The position numbers were made by a program, and so were the translations under genes. The notes below the pieces were generated by a model that was not told where the DNA came from, did no database searches, and was given only the letters and a program-made list of their open reading frames with translations. Shown here in pieces: positions 8,316 through 16,455 of a stretch of DNA of 53,302 bases; positions within the stretch are counted from its first letter, which is position 1, and each line of letters starts with the position of its first letter. Source of the stretch: Sphaerisporangium corydalis (GTDB lineage: Bacteria > Actinomycetota > Actinomycetes > Streptosporangiales > Streptosporangiaceae); contig NZ_JANZYP010000071.1 in the NCBI RefSeq assembly GCF_025506355.1, forward strand, positions 1-53,302, given 5' to 3'.

Positions 8316-8738
8316 ATGCGAGTATCTCTCGTACGTAAAATCGTATTTGGGTTGACTTTAGGGCTGGCCATTCTGGTCGGCGCGCCGGCACAGGCGAGCG
8401 CCCCTCACCCATCGATTCCGGCGGGCGCCAAGTCAGGTCCCATCGTAAATCCAGATGCCGCGACCGCGAAGGCCGATACAGGTGTCTATACCTACGCGTG
8501 GGAGAACGGTGAGTACGTTTACACCGGCGCGTACCCGTGCACGCCATACGTATGGACCTATCCCATTACGCCACTCTCGGCAATCTACAATGACTGCCAT
8601 AATCGCCTCTGGGTCCACCAGTACGCCAGTGGCAAAGGCGGCTGGGTCTATTGCGTTCCTCCGGAATACACCTATTACGTACCTCAAAGCCACTGGTACC
8701 CCGGGAACCTTCAGGTAGGTGCCAACGCCAACTGTTAA
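8316..8738 (+). CDS. small secreted aromatic-rich protein
   Basis: A 140-residue protein with a textbook Sec signal peptide (residues 1-28, VRKIVFGLTLGLAILVG then APAQAS). The mature part is very rich in Tyr, Trp and Pro (YTYAWENGEYVYTG, EYTYYVPQSHWYPG) and has four cysteines (in YPCTP, NDCHN, VYCVP and the final NC), enough for two disulfides. I do not recognise a family; this could be a small binding or structural exoprotein. The start is supported by AAAGGAAA about 10 bases upstream. The AT-rich upstream region and lower GC than its neighbours may indicate transfer or strong local regulation. Confidence 0.75.
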   Translation: MRVSLVRKIVFGLTLGLAILVGAPAQASAPHPSIPAGAKSGPIVNPDAATAKADTGVYTYAWENGEYVYTGAYPCTPYVWTYPITPLSAIYNDCHNRLWVHQYASGKGGWVYCVPPEYTYYVPQSHWYPGNLQVGANANC

Positions 8739-9013
8739 GCCTTGAGAGGACTCCCTACGCCAACCTGATCGCGCCGATCAAATGACCGTTCACCACTGCG
8801 GGAACCCGGCGCCGGCGTGGGCAGCGACGCGCACGCGGGCAGGGCGCATCGGCGGCACGCCGTGCTACCCCAGTCGCCGTCCTGCCCCAGCGCACCGACT
8901 GACCCGCCGTACACTGCCACCCGCTGTAAGGACGCCACCGCAGCCCCTCGCCGATCGTCTTTTACGGTGGCTGGGCTTTTCATCGGACCGCTTGGGCCAA
9001 CCTCAAGCAGGGC

Positions 9014-10801
9014 ATGGCCACCATGGACACACTGGTGTCGCTGGGCACGCTGGTTGCATTCGGTTGGTCGATCTGGGAGTTGGTGTCGGCCGCGCAACGC
9101 ACCGCGCAGCCCTTGGTGTCGGCGGGCCACGCCGGGGAGCATTCCGTGGCAGCGACCAGTCTGCACACCGCGGGTCATCCCGTCGTGTATTTCGAGGTGG
9201 CGGCAGGGGTCATGGTGTTCATCCTGGCCGGAAGATATCTGGAGGCCAGGGCCAAACGCCGTGCGGGCGCGGCGGTGCGCGCCTTGGTGGATCTCGGTGC
9301 CAAAGAGGTCACCTTGCTCCGGGACGGCGACGAGATCCGCGCGTCCGCTGATCGCGTCAGCGTGGGGGACGTCTTCGTCGTACGCCCCGGAGAGAAGATC
9401 GCCGCCGACGGGATCGTGGTCGAGGGCGTCTCCGCCGTCGACGCAAGCCTGCTCACGGGCGAGTCCATGCCCGTCGAGGTCGGCGTGGGAGATCGGGTCG
9501 TCGGTGCCACGGTCAACGCGGGCGGGCGCTTGGTGGTGCGGGCCACCCAGGTCGGCGAGGACACCCGGCTGGCGCAGATCGCCGGCCTCGTGCAGGCGGC
9601 GCAGTCGGGCAAGGCCGACGTGCAGCGGCTGGCGGACCGGGTGTCAGCGGTCTTCGTGCCGGTGGTCCTCGCGATCGCCGTCGCCACCATGTCGGTGTGG
9701 TTGCTTCTGGACTCGGACACGTCGGATGCGATACGAGCGGCGGTCACCGTTCTGATCATCGCGTGTCCCTGTGCCCTGGGGCTCGCCACACCCACGGCCC
9801 TGCTGGTCGGGACCGGCCGCGGAGCCCAGCTCGGTATCCTGATCAGGGGCCCGGAGGCGCTGGAACGGACCCGCACGGTAGACACCGTCGTTCTGGACAA
9901 GACCGGTACCGTGACCGAGGGGCGGATGACCCTCACCGATGTGGTCGTCGCCGACGGTGAGGACCGTGCGGAGGTTCTCCTCTTGACGGGTGCGGTGGAG
10001 CGGGCATCAGAGCATCCCATCGGCCGGGCGATCGCTGATGCCGGCCGATCGGCACTTCCCGTCGAGGAGTTCTCGGCCCTGCCAGGGCTCGGTGTCCAGG
10101 GGCGGGTGGCCGGGAAGACGGTCGTGGCCGGACGTCCCTCTCTGGTGGTCGAGCGGTGGGGCCACCTGACCCCTGTGCTGGAGAGGGCCCTTGCCGAAGC
10201 GGGGTCGATCGGTGCCACTGCCGTGGTGGGGGGCTGGGAAGGCATGGCACGCGGCGTGCTCGTGGTCACTGACACGGTCAAACCCTCCTCGGCGCAGGCG
10301 GTGCGGGACCTGAAGGCTCTGGGACTGTCGCCGATCCTGCTGACCGGCGATCACCCGTCCGTGGGCGAGGCCGTCGCCGCGGAGGTCGGCATCGACTCGG
10401 TCATCGCCGGAGTGCTACCTGAGGGCAAGGTGGACGTGATCCGCGATCTCCAGCGCCGTGGCCGGGTGGTCGCCATGGTTGGAGACGGTGTCAACGACGC
10501 GGCGGCGCTGGCTCAGGCCGATCTCGGTATCTCGATGGGAACAGGCAGCGACGCGGCGATCGAGGCGTCCGACCTGACGCTGGTCCGTGGGGACTTGTGC
10601 GGCGCGGCGGACGCGATCCGGCTGTCTCGGTGCACACTTAGCATCATCAAGGGCAATCTGTTCTGGGCCTTCGCCTACAACGTCGCGGCGCTCCCGCTGG
10701 CCGCCGCAGGCCTGCTCCATCCCATGATCGCCGGAGCGGCGATGGCGCTGTCGAGCTTCTTTGTCGTCTCCAACAGCCTGCGGCTGCGACGCTTCCGATA
10801 G
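9014..10801 (+). CDS. CopA-like heavy-metal P1B-type ATPase, 5'-truncated
   Basis: The 595-residue product carries all catalytic hallmarks of a copper-type P1B ATPase. These are TGES (about residue 148, actuator domain), the CPC metal-binding motif in IIACPCALG (about 251), DKTGT phosphorylation site (about 295), SEHPIG (about 333) and GDGVNDAAAL (about 490), with a C-terminal YNVAALPLAA membrane segment. The N-terminus is wrong. Homologous sequence (PIVFYGGWAFHRTAWANLKQG) continues in frame upstream of the ATG to about 8942 but then meets a TAA at 8927, and the metal-binding domain and first two membrane helices are absent. Full-length relatives are about 700-780 residues. The family exports Cu(I) across the cytoplasmic membrane; this copy probably cannot insert correctly. 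No promoter-proximal region remains. Confidence 0.85.
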   Translation: MATMDTLVSLGTLVAFGWSIWELVSAAQRTAQPLVSAGHAGEHSVAATSLHTAGHPVVYFEVAAGVMVFILAGRYLEARAKRRAGAAVRALVDLGAKEVTLLRDGDEIRASADRVSVGDVFVVRPGEKIAADGIVVEGVSAVDASLLTGESMPVEVGVGDRVVGATVNAGGRLVVRATQVGEDTRLAQIAGLVQAAQSGKADVQRLADRVSAVFVPVVLAIAVATMSVWLLLDSDTSDAIRAAVTVLIIACPCALGLATPTALLVGTGRGAQLGILIRGPEALERTRTVDTVVLDKTGTVTEGRMTLTDVVVADGEDRAEVLLLTGAVERASEHPIGRAIADAGRSALPVEEFSALPGLGVQGRVAGKTVVAGRPSLVVERWGHLTPVLERALAEAGSIGATAVVGGWEGMARGVLVVTDTVKPSSAQAVRDLKALGLSPILLTGDHPSVGEAVAAEVGIDSVIAGVLPEGKVDVIRDLQRRGRVVAMVGDGVNDAAALAQADLGISMGTGSDAAIEASDLTLVRGDLCGAADAIRLSRCTLSIIKGNLFWAFAYNVAALPLAAAGLLHPMIAGAAMALSSFFVVSNSLRLRRFR

Positions 10802-10890
10802 GAGCGATCGCCGTCGGCCGCTCGCCGGGGAAACAGCCGGCCGAACTGGTCCACGAGCCGGCATTACCTGTGTGGGTGGTGACGCCACCT

Positions 10891-10919
10891 GGCGGGGCCC
10901 GCGATGCGTGGGCCCCGCC
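10891..10919. terminator. bidirectional hairpin terminator
   Basis: A perfect 10-base stem, GGCGGGGCCC pairing with GGGCCCCGCC, encloses a 9-base loop. It lies between the convergent ATPase gene (stop 10801) and the sigma factor gene (stop 10928). Confidence 0.7.
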
Positions 10920-10927
10920 GAGGAGAT

Positions 10928-11509
10928 TCAGGCAGCGCGGTCGGCTTCGTACAGGGACACGACCAGTTGGCCTCGTGCCCGGGCGACGCGGGAGCGAACC
11001 GTGCCCACTGGGCAGCCGAGCAAAGTGGCGGCCTCGGCGTAGGGCAGGCCCATGAGCTGAGTGAGCACGAAGGCCTCGCGGCGCTCACGCGGAACCTCGG
11101 CGAGCAACCCGGTCAGCGCTACTCCGTCCTCCGCTCCGGGCAGGCCACGCGGCTGACAACGTTCGGCGGCGGACTGCCAGTCGGACAGATCGGCGATGGC
11201 AGGCCGGGCGGACGCCGATCGGAACCCGTCGACGACCACTCTGCGCGCGATCGACAGCAGCCACGTCCGTGCCGAGGAACGGCCGGCGAACCTGGGCAGG
11301 CTGCCCAGGACGCGCACGAAGGTCTCCTGGGTGAGGTCTTCCGCCGACTGCGTGTCCGTCAGATACGCGAGGAACCGCCGCACGTCCGCGTATACCGCGC
11401 GGATGAAGGCTTCGACCTCCGCGGGCGCTCCTTCGCGCGCGGCTAAGGCGAGTACGGTCAGCCGCTCGTCGTCCTCGGCCGTTCGATGAGAGATGGTGCC
11501 AGCACTCAT
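10928..11509 (-). CDS. ECF-type RNA polymerase sigma factor
   Basis: At 193 residues it has the two-domain ECF layout. Region 2 (about residues 35-100) contains LTDTQSAEDLTQETFVRVLGSL and an RTWLLSIARRVVVDGFR segment for -10 recognition. Region 4 (about 130-185) contains FVLTQLMGLPYAEAA and GCPVGTVRSRVARAR, a helix-turn-helix for the -35 element. It resembles the SigC-like group, which is often linked to copper status in actinobacteria; that link is inferred. AAAGGAACG lies just upstream of the ATG. No anti-sigma factor is adjacent. Instead two related histidine-containing membrane proteins precede it on the same strand, and the truncated copper ATPase faces it. Confidence 0.85.
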   Translation of the reverse strand: MSAGTISHRTAEDDERLTVLALAAREGAPAEVEAFIRAVYADVRRFLAYLTDTQSAEDLTQETFVRVLGSLPRFAGRSSARTWLLSIARRVVVDGFRSASARPAIADLSDWQSAAERCQPRGLPGAEDGVALTGLLAEVPRERREAFVLTQLMGLPYAEAATLLGCPVGTVRSRVARARGQLVVSLYEADRAA

Positions 11510-11603
11510 GTTGATCGTTCCTTTGGAGAAGGCGCACGACGACTGCCGGGCGGAGAGTCTCCGTCCGGTAGAGCAAGGTGTGAGGACCGGTCCGCCTTGG
11601 AGG

Positions 11604-12164
11604 TCAGCCGGTGGGGAGGGATGTCGTCGGCGGGGCGCGCCCGCTGATCACGTGCCTCAGGAGCACGGACCGAAGGACCGCCAGCGCGGGAGATTCCACG
11701 CGGCGCCTCACACGGGCGGGGCAGTCCGGCCCTGGAGAGGTCAGCAGCAGAACAAGCCGGGCTGCGAGACGTCGCAGGGTGGCCCACAGCATGGCCTCGC
11801 CGCGCGAGAGCCACAAAGCCGTGAGGCTTGCGGCCCAGCCGTGCGTCAGGAGCATTCCGATGCCGGGAACCAGGCCGGAGTGCTCGTGCGCACCGGTGAC
11901 GGCCAAGGGCGGGAGGTGTGGCGCTGTGGAGAACAGTAAGTGCAACGCCACCTGCGCGGCCCCGAGCAGCAGCATGATCGCACCCAGGCCGCGCTCGCGG
12001 CTGGTGGCAGGCAGTGCCGCGAGGAACGCGACCGCCAGCCCGCACGCCATCGCACGCTCGGAGACGGCGCCTCCTCCTGCCACGTGCGCCAGAATGCTCA
12101 GCCCGGTGCACGCCATGGCGAAAGCCACGGCGCGGGCGAGGCGGAACGTCAGTCCGGCAGGCAT
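11604..12164 (-). CDS. polytopic membrane protein, paralogue of next gene
   Basis: This 186-residue protein has about four to five hydrophobic helices, an exposed loop with histidines (TGAHEHSGL) and a conserved LSRGEAMLWATLRRL amphipathic segment. It parallels the 205-residue protein encoded just upstream: the same spacing, HGHHLGMVMVH versus HEHSGLVPG, and YRGERAVWLMLRLWAV versus LSRGEAMLWATLRR. Small proteins of this kind are common beside copper-handling genes (YcnI/CopC neighbourhoods) in actinobacteria. A role in copper transport or sensing is therefore possible but unproven. It lies 95 bases before the sigma factor gene and is probably co-transcribed. Confidence 0.6.
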   Translation of the reverse strand: MPAGLTFRLARAVAFAMACTGLSILAHVAGGGAVSERAMACGLAVAFLAALPATSRERGLGAIMLLLGAAQVALHLLFSTAPHLPPLAVTGAHEHSGLVPGIGMLLTHGWAASLTALWLSRGEAMLWATLRRLAARLVLLLTSPGPDCPARVRRRVESPALAVLRSVLLRHVISGRAPPTTSLPTG

Positions 12165-12386
12165 GGCTCAGACGGCTAAGGAGGCCGGAGCGTGGGCGAT
12201 GACGATGGGGACTCCTGGTTGCGGCGTGCCGGGCATGAGGTGACAACGGTGGGTGCGCACGAAACGCGGCACTGCTGCCGGCTCAACTCAGCACAACGGT
12301 CCTGGACAGGCCGGGGACATGACCGGAAAGCGCGTCCACAGCCTGCGGAGCGACTGATCAACCGGGCGCCGACCGGCCAGACCTGC

Positions 12387-12950
12387 TCAGCCGGCGGCGA
12401 GGGCCACGGGCGGACCGCGCCGGTGAATCGCTCCCGTGATCCGCCGGCCGAGGTGGATTTCAGGTTCGGCGGCCGGTATGGCCGGCCGAACCGCCGGCAG
12501 ATCGCACTCACCGGCTTTCAGGAGCCGCCGAAGTGCCGAAAGCGGGCCCACCGCCCATAGGCGAAGCATCAGCCACACCGCGCGCTCGCCCCGGTACAGC
12601 CACCATCCCGTCAGCACCGCCACCACGACATGGACCATCACCATGCCCAGATGGTGGCCGTGTTCGGTGTAGACCGTGGGAACCGGAGCCGACCAGGCGA
12701 ACAACTGGTGCAGGATGACCTGCGCGATGATCGTCGCCGAGAGCACGCCCTCGGGACCACGCTCGCGATCGCTGAGCAGGTAAGCCATGGCGAGTACCCC
12801 TGCCGCGCCGACGGCCATCACCGCAAGAGGAACGGCTCTGCCGCCGGCGAAGGCGTGTCCACCGGCGGAGACCACCACACAGACCACTGCGAAAACCACG
12901 GCTCGCACCAAGCGCAGGGTCGGCTCCCGGGGGGACACAGCTAACATCAT
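12387..12950 (-). CDS. polytopic membrane protein with His-rich loop
   Basis: I start this protein at the paired ATGs near 12950/12947 (MMLAVSPREPTLRLVRA). A longer frame begins at 13004 but adds an unlikely leader. About five hydrophobic segments follow, with TEHGHHLGMVMVH between helices as a potential metal-binding loop. A charged tail from about residue 140 is predicted to be cytoplasmic. It is the first gene of the apparent three-gene unit ending with the ECF sigma factor. A 222-base gap separates it from its paralogue, with no gene between. Metal homeostasis is an inference from histidines and neighbours. Confidence 0.6.
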   Translation of the reverse strand: MMLAVSPREPTLRLVRAVVFAVVCVVVSAGGHAFAGGRAVPLAVMAVGAAGVLAMAYLLSDRERGPEGVLSATIIAQVILHQLFAWSAPVPTVYTEHGHHLGMVMVHVVVAVLTGWWLYRGERAVWLMLRLWAVGPLSALRRLLKAGECDLPAVRPAIPAAEPEIHLGRRITGAIHRRGPPVALAAG

Positions 12951-13028
12951 TTCAGCGATGAAGTCCGGTGAGAAGGCCGGATCCGGTAAGCCGCACGACC
13001 ACATCGGCCCGCTGTCGCGGCCGTTCGC

Positions 13029-13136
13029 TCATGAGCAGGTTCGTTCCGCCGCAACGGAGCAGCTGGCGAGCCCGACGACGAGAAGGACGGGCAGGGTGCC
13101 GATGAAGATGAACGGCGCGTCGGGCCCGTGCTGCAT
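13029..13136 (-). CDS. possible small membrane peptide (35 aa)
   Basis: A short frame encodes MQHGPDAPFIFIGTLPVLLV followed by VGLASCSVAAERTCS, a single hydrophobic span with a short tail. The ribosome site is weak and no relative is recognised. It occupies an otherwise gene-less gap (12951-13309) between the acetyltransferase and the membrane-protein unit, so it may be chance. The overlapping frame from 13305 has a protein-like start (MPHEARMAANIGVDTSW) but loses character after about 50 residues, hinting at a decayed gene. Confidence 0.3.
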   Translation of the reverse strand: MQHGPDAPFIFIGTLPVLLVVGLASCSVAAERTCS

Positions 13137-13309
13137 GCTCTGTGATGCGATGCGAGCCAGCAGCGGCCACGTTTCGGCAGAAGAAACGCATGCTTTTGCG
13201 GGTGTGGACCACGAACGTGACCCCGGGGAATGCGGAGGGGTACCAGGTGTTCGCCCATGAGGTGTCGACACCGATGTTCGCGGCCATCCGTGCCTCGTGG
13301 GGCATGGTT

Positions 13310-13831
13310 CTAGGGGTGGTCGTGGCGCATGATCAGGCGGGTGTGGCCGTGGGCGTGATGGAGTGCGGCGGCGTGCCATCCTCTGGTGCGGTACAGGGCG
13401 ATCGCGGCGGTGGCGGCGGGGTGGGTGGCCAGCCATCGGGGTCCGTCGGGGGCGGCGGACAGCAGGGCGTCGTGCAGGGCGGCGCCGATACCGTGGCCAC
13501 GGTGGGCGGGGTGGACGCCGAGTTCTTTGAGGGTGAAGTCCTGGCGGGGCGGGCGGCGGGCGAGGGTCGCCAGGTGGGAGCAAGTGTGGCCGTAGGCGAA
13601 GCCGAGGACGTGCTTGTCGTCGGCGGCCAGGGCGAGTACGAACCCGGGGTGGCGGGTGTCGGCGAGCATTCGCGCGGCGACCAGGCGGGCCTGGGCGGGG
13701 GTCTCGTGCCAGGGCGGCAGGGTGAACACGTGCTCGCCGGTCTCGGCCAGGGCCCGCGCGTGGCGGGTCGCGTCGCGGGGGCCGAGGAGGCGGAGCAGGG
13801 GGTTGCGGCGCCCGGTGATCCGGGTGGACAC
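13310..13831 (-). CDS. GNAT-family N-acetyltransferase
   Basis: From the GTG at 13831 the product is 173 residues. Motif A is recognisable as KELGVHPAHRGHGIGAALHDALL, where the R/Q-x-x-G-x-G/A-like loop (RGHGIG) binds the acetyl-CoA pyrophosphate. The later AAIALYRTRGWHAAALHHA segment is the usual GNAT beta-6/beta-7 hairpin (YxxxGW). The substrate is unknown. The same frame runs uninterrupted from the upstream superoxide dismutase fragment because of a frameshift, giving an apparent 363-residue fusion. I treat that fusion as artificial since the dismutase tail (NWNDVIARYTAATGA, then TGA at 13876) is intact in the neighbouring frame. The exact start is uncertain; no strong ribosome site. Confidence 0.7.
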   Translation of the reverse strand: MSTRITGRRNPLLRLLGPRDATRHARALAETGEHVFTLPPWHETPAQARLVAARMLADTRHPGFVLALAADDKHVLGFAYGHTCSHLATLARRPPRQDFTLKELGVHPAHRGHGIGAALHDALLSAAPDGPRWLATHPAATAAIALYRTRGWHAAALHHAHGHTRLIMRHDHP

Positions 13832-13875
13832 CGTTGCAAGGAAGCCCGGAGGCCGGGCGCCGCGGTCATTGGGGG

Positions 13876-14386
13876 TCAGGCGCCGGTGGCGGCGGTGTAG
13901 CGGGCGATGACGTCGTTCCAGTTTGATCAGGGACCACAGCTTCTCGACGTAGTCGGGGCGCACGTTGCGGTACTGCAGGTAGTAGGCGTGCTCCCATGCG
14001 TCGAAGACCAGCAGGGGTGTGGTGTTCATTCCGATGTTGCCGTGGTGGTCGTAGACCTGCTCGACCACCAGGCGGCGGCCCAGCGGCTCGAAGGCCAGGA
14101 TGCCCCAGCCGGAGCCCTGAACGGTGGCGGTGGCGGTGGTGAGCTGCTTTTTGAAGGCGTCGAAGGAGCCGAAGTCCTCGTCGATCGCGGCGCCCAGGTC
14201 GCCGTCGGGGCGGTCGCCACCGTCCGGGGACAGGTTCTGCCAGAAGATCGAGTGCAGGACGTGGCCCGACAGGTTGAAGGCGAAGGTCTTCTCCAGCCCG
14301 ACCAGCCCACCGAACTGCTCCTTGTCGCGGGCCTCGGCCAGCTTCTCCAGGGTGTCGTTGGCGCCCTTAGGGAGGGGGCGGTTCAT
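13876..14386 (-). pseudogene. Fe/Mn superoxide dismutase, 5'-truncated and frameshifted
   Basis: The fragment starts within the N-terminal helical domain at KGANDTLEKLAEARD. It keeps GHVLHSIFWQNLSPDGG, GSGWGILAF and the metal-site motif DAWEHAYYLQYRNVRPDYVEKLW. The first roughly 60 residues, including the two N-terminal histidine metal ligands, are missing; the sequence joins directly to the end of the Fur-type gene. Near 13925 the frame shifts by one base, and the normal end NWNDVIARYTAATGA and its TGA appear in the next frame. The enzyme would have detoxified superoxide in the cytosol. In actinomycetes the iron enzyme is a classic target of the nickel regulator Nur, which fits the neighbour. 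Confidence 0.8.
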
Positions 14387-14796
14387 CCCGGGTCGCCGCA
14401 CAGGCCGCAGAGTCCATGCAGGAGCTGGGCCGAGGCGGTGAGCGCGAACCCGTCCGGCAGGATGAGCGACTTCAGCGCCTGGCCGACACGGCCGGCCGGC
14501 AGCTCGGCGATTCGCCCGCAGCGGTCGCAGACCAGGTGGTCATGGGGGGTGTGGGCGAGGCCGAAGCGCGTCTCCCCATCGTGGTCGAAGTGATGCAGCA
14601 GACCGTGACCGCTGAGGATGACGACATTGCGGTAGATCGTGCTGGCACTGAGCGTTGGCCGTTCGGCCGCCAGACGCCTGTGCAGGTCGGTGACGCTGAG
14701 ATGGGTGCGGGTCTCACGGAGAATCCCCACGATCAGTTCGCGCCGCGCGGTGTGCCGCAGACCGCAGCGTCGCAGGGGGTTCCCCGTCTCGGTCAT
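14383..14796 (-). CDS. Fur-family metalloregulator, probably Nur (nickel)
   Basis: The 137-residue protein (ATG at 14796, overlapping the upstream stop by ATGA) has the Fur winged-helix domain (residues 1-80; SVTDLHRRLAAERPTLSAST and IYRNVVILSGHGLLHHF). The metal/dimer domain follows, with HDHLVCDRCGRIAE and a C-terminal CGLCG pair for structural zinc. Position between a CbiO-type nickel/cobalt transporter ATPase and a superoxide dismutase matches the Nur regulon of Streptomyces, where Nur with nickel represses nickel uptake and sodF. Zur or Fur cannot be excluded from sequence alone. The regulator looks intact although both flanking partners are broken. Confidence 0.8.
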   Translation of the reverse strand: MTETGNPLRRCGLRHTARRELIVGILRETRTHLSVTDLHRRLAAERPTLSASTIYRNVVILSGHGLLHHFDHDGETRFGLAHTPHDHLVCDRCGRIAELPAGRVGQALKSLILPDGFALTASAQLLHGLCGLCGDPG

Positions 14797-15254
14797 CGGC
14801 CGGTGGTGGAGGTCCAGGTCCCGGGTAAGGGGGTGTGCTCGTGGATGAGGTTGACGTCCAGGAGCAGGTCGCGCCGGTCGAGGATCTCGGCCGGTGATCC
14901 TTCGGCGACCAGGCGGTGGTCCTTGGAGAAGACCAGGCAGCGGTCGGCGATGCGGGTGAGGGCCTCCAGGTCGTGGGTGGCGTGCACGATCGTCTTCCCG
15001 GCGGCGCCGAGTTGCTCGATGAGTTCCAGCAGCCACTGCTGGGTGCGGGGGTCCAGGGCGGCGGTCGGCTCGTCGAAGAGCAGGACGTCGGGGTTGGTGA
15101 CCAGGACCGTGGCGATGGCGACCTTCTTCTTCTGCCCGCCCGACAGCTGAAAGGGGGCGCGTGCGGCCAGGTCGGCGATGCCGAGCATGCCCAGCACATC
15201 GTCCACCCGGGTGCTGGTCTCCTCGCGGGTCATGCCCATCTGCAGCGGTGCGGG
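14793..15254 (-). pseudogene. CbiO/NikO-like nickel/cobalt ABC ATPase, N-terminal half lost
   Basis: Recognisable from about LQMGM through REETSTRVDDVLGML. It keeps the ABC signature QLSGGQKKKVAIA, Walker B VLLFDEPTAALDP and the switch histidine in HATHD, then a CbiO-like tail. The Walker A and Q-loop half is absent: similarity ends near 15254, 44 bases after the stop of the acyl-CoA-dehydrogenase-like gene. The fragment cannot hydrolyse ATP. It belonged to an ECF/CbiMNQO importer, consistent with the Nur-type gene that overlaps its end by 4 bases. The break coincides with the edge of the biosynthetic cluster, suggesting that arrival of the cluster or an associated deletion removed the rest. 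Confidence 0.75.
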
Positions 15255-15297
15255 GGACGTGACGTGGACCACCGGAGCCGGAGGACGGCCTTCGATC

Positions 15298-16455
15298 TCA
15301 GCTGTAGGCCGTGATCGGGGGGAGCTCGTCGGTGAGCAGGTGGGCGCCGAGTTCGCGGGCTTTGTACACGACGGGGTCGTGCAGGGTGAGGGTGCGGGCG
15401 TCGCGCCAGAATCGGTCGAGGCCGGTCGATCGGGTCGTCGCACGGGCGCCGGTGAACTCGAAGATCCGGCCTGTCACCTCCATCACCATCCGGCTGGACA
15501 CGACCTTGGCGGCGGAGATCGCCAGGGCGGTGCGACCGCGTTCGTCCGAGGTCAGTGAGAGGCCTCTGGCATCGGCTGCCACGAGGGCGCGGGTCGCGTC
15601 CCTGGCCAGGAGGCGTGCCGCGTGGAGTTGACCGACGAGTTCTCCGTAGCCGGCGAGAATGTGCGGGTCGTCGGCGGCGTGTTCGAGACCGCTCGCCGGC
15701 CAAGGGCGTGACCGCTCCCGCGTGTACCGGGCCGCCTCGCCGAGCGCGCCTTCGGCGATGCCGACGATCACCTGCGTGAGCACCGCCTGGAAGGCGAGCG
15801 CGACGAGCGACAGGCGTAGCCGGCGTGGGCTCGAGTCGTCCTCGCCGGCCGGGAAGGTGCCGAGCACATCACCGTGGCCCACCCGGACATCCTTGAATAC
15901 AATGCCCCCGCTCGCTGTCAGGCGCTGGCCCAGGTTGTCCCAGTCCGACGGGTGCGAGACCCCGTCGGCGCCACCACGCACGATCACGACGACACTCGTC
16001 GCGTCGTCGTCCCGGGTCGCGCTCACGAACAAGCGGTCCGCGACCGCGCAGCCGGTGGCGAACGCACCTCGGCCGGACACAGAGAGCGCGTCCCCGGCCG
16101 CGCCGGCCGTCACGCTCCCGCGAGGGTTGCTGACCCCTGCCACGAACAGCCGGCCGGTGACGACCTCCTGGCGCAGTGAGCGCGACAGCTCGACATTGTC
16201 GTACAGCGAGGCCCGCCACAGGTGCAGGTAGTGATAGCCCAGCAGGTGACCGATGGAGGCATCAGCCGCCGAAACGATCCGGGTGACGGCGTGCGTGGCC
16301 TGATGGTCGTCGGGATCGACGGCGAGCAGGCCGCTGTCGCGGAGCAGCGCGATCTCCTTCAGAGGCGGCCGGTTGGCCTGATCCCGTTCGACGGCATCGT
16401 CGCGGAGCCGCTCGGCCACGGCGCGGGCGGCGGTGAGCGCGTCCACCGAGTTCAC
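15298..16455 (-). CDS. acyl-CoA-dehydrogenase-like flavoenzyme
   Basis: Starting at the GTG that overlaps the MFS stop (GTGA, 16455-16452), the product is 385 residues. It has the acyl-CoA dehydrogenase fold: N-terminal helices, a GHLLGYHYLHLWRASLYDN segment, a central beta domain (FVAGVSNPRGSVTAGAAGD) and a C-terminal helical bundle ending WRDARTLTLHDPVVYKARE. The sequence is closer to the FMN-dependent DszC/SfnB-type monooxygenase branch than to beta-oxidation enzymes; I do not see the canonical catalytic glutamate context. In a biosynthetic setting it could hydroxylate or desaturate an intermediate. It is the last gene of the leftward cluster operon. Confidence 0.7.
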   Translation of the reverse strand: MNSVDALTAARAVAERLRDDAVERDQANRPPLKEIALLRDSGLLAVDPDDHQATHAVTRIVSAADASIGHLLGYHYLHLWRASLYDNVELSRSLRQEVVTGRLFVAGVSNPRGSVTAGAAGDALSVSGRGAFATGCAVADRLFVSATRDDDATSVVVIVRGGADGVSHPSDWDNLGQRLTASGGIVFKDVRVGHGDVLGTFPAGEDDSSPRRLRLSLVALAFQAVLTQVIVGIAEGALGEAARYTRERSRPWPASGLEHAADDPHILAGYGELVGQLHAARLLARDATRALVAADARGLSLTSDERGRTALAISAAKVVSSRMVMEVTGRIFEFTGARATTRSTGLDRFWRDARTLTLHDPVVYKARELGAHLLTDELPPITAYS

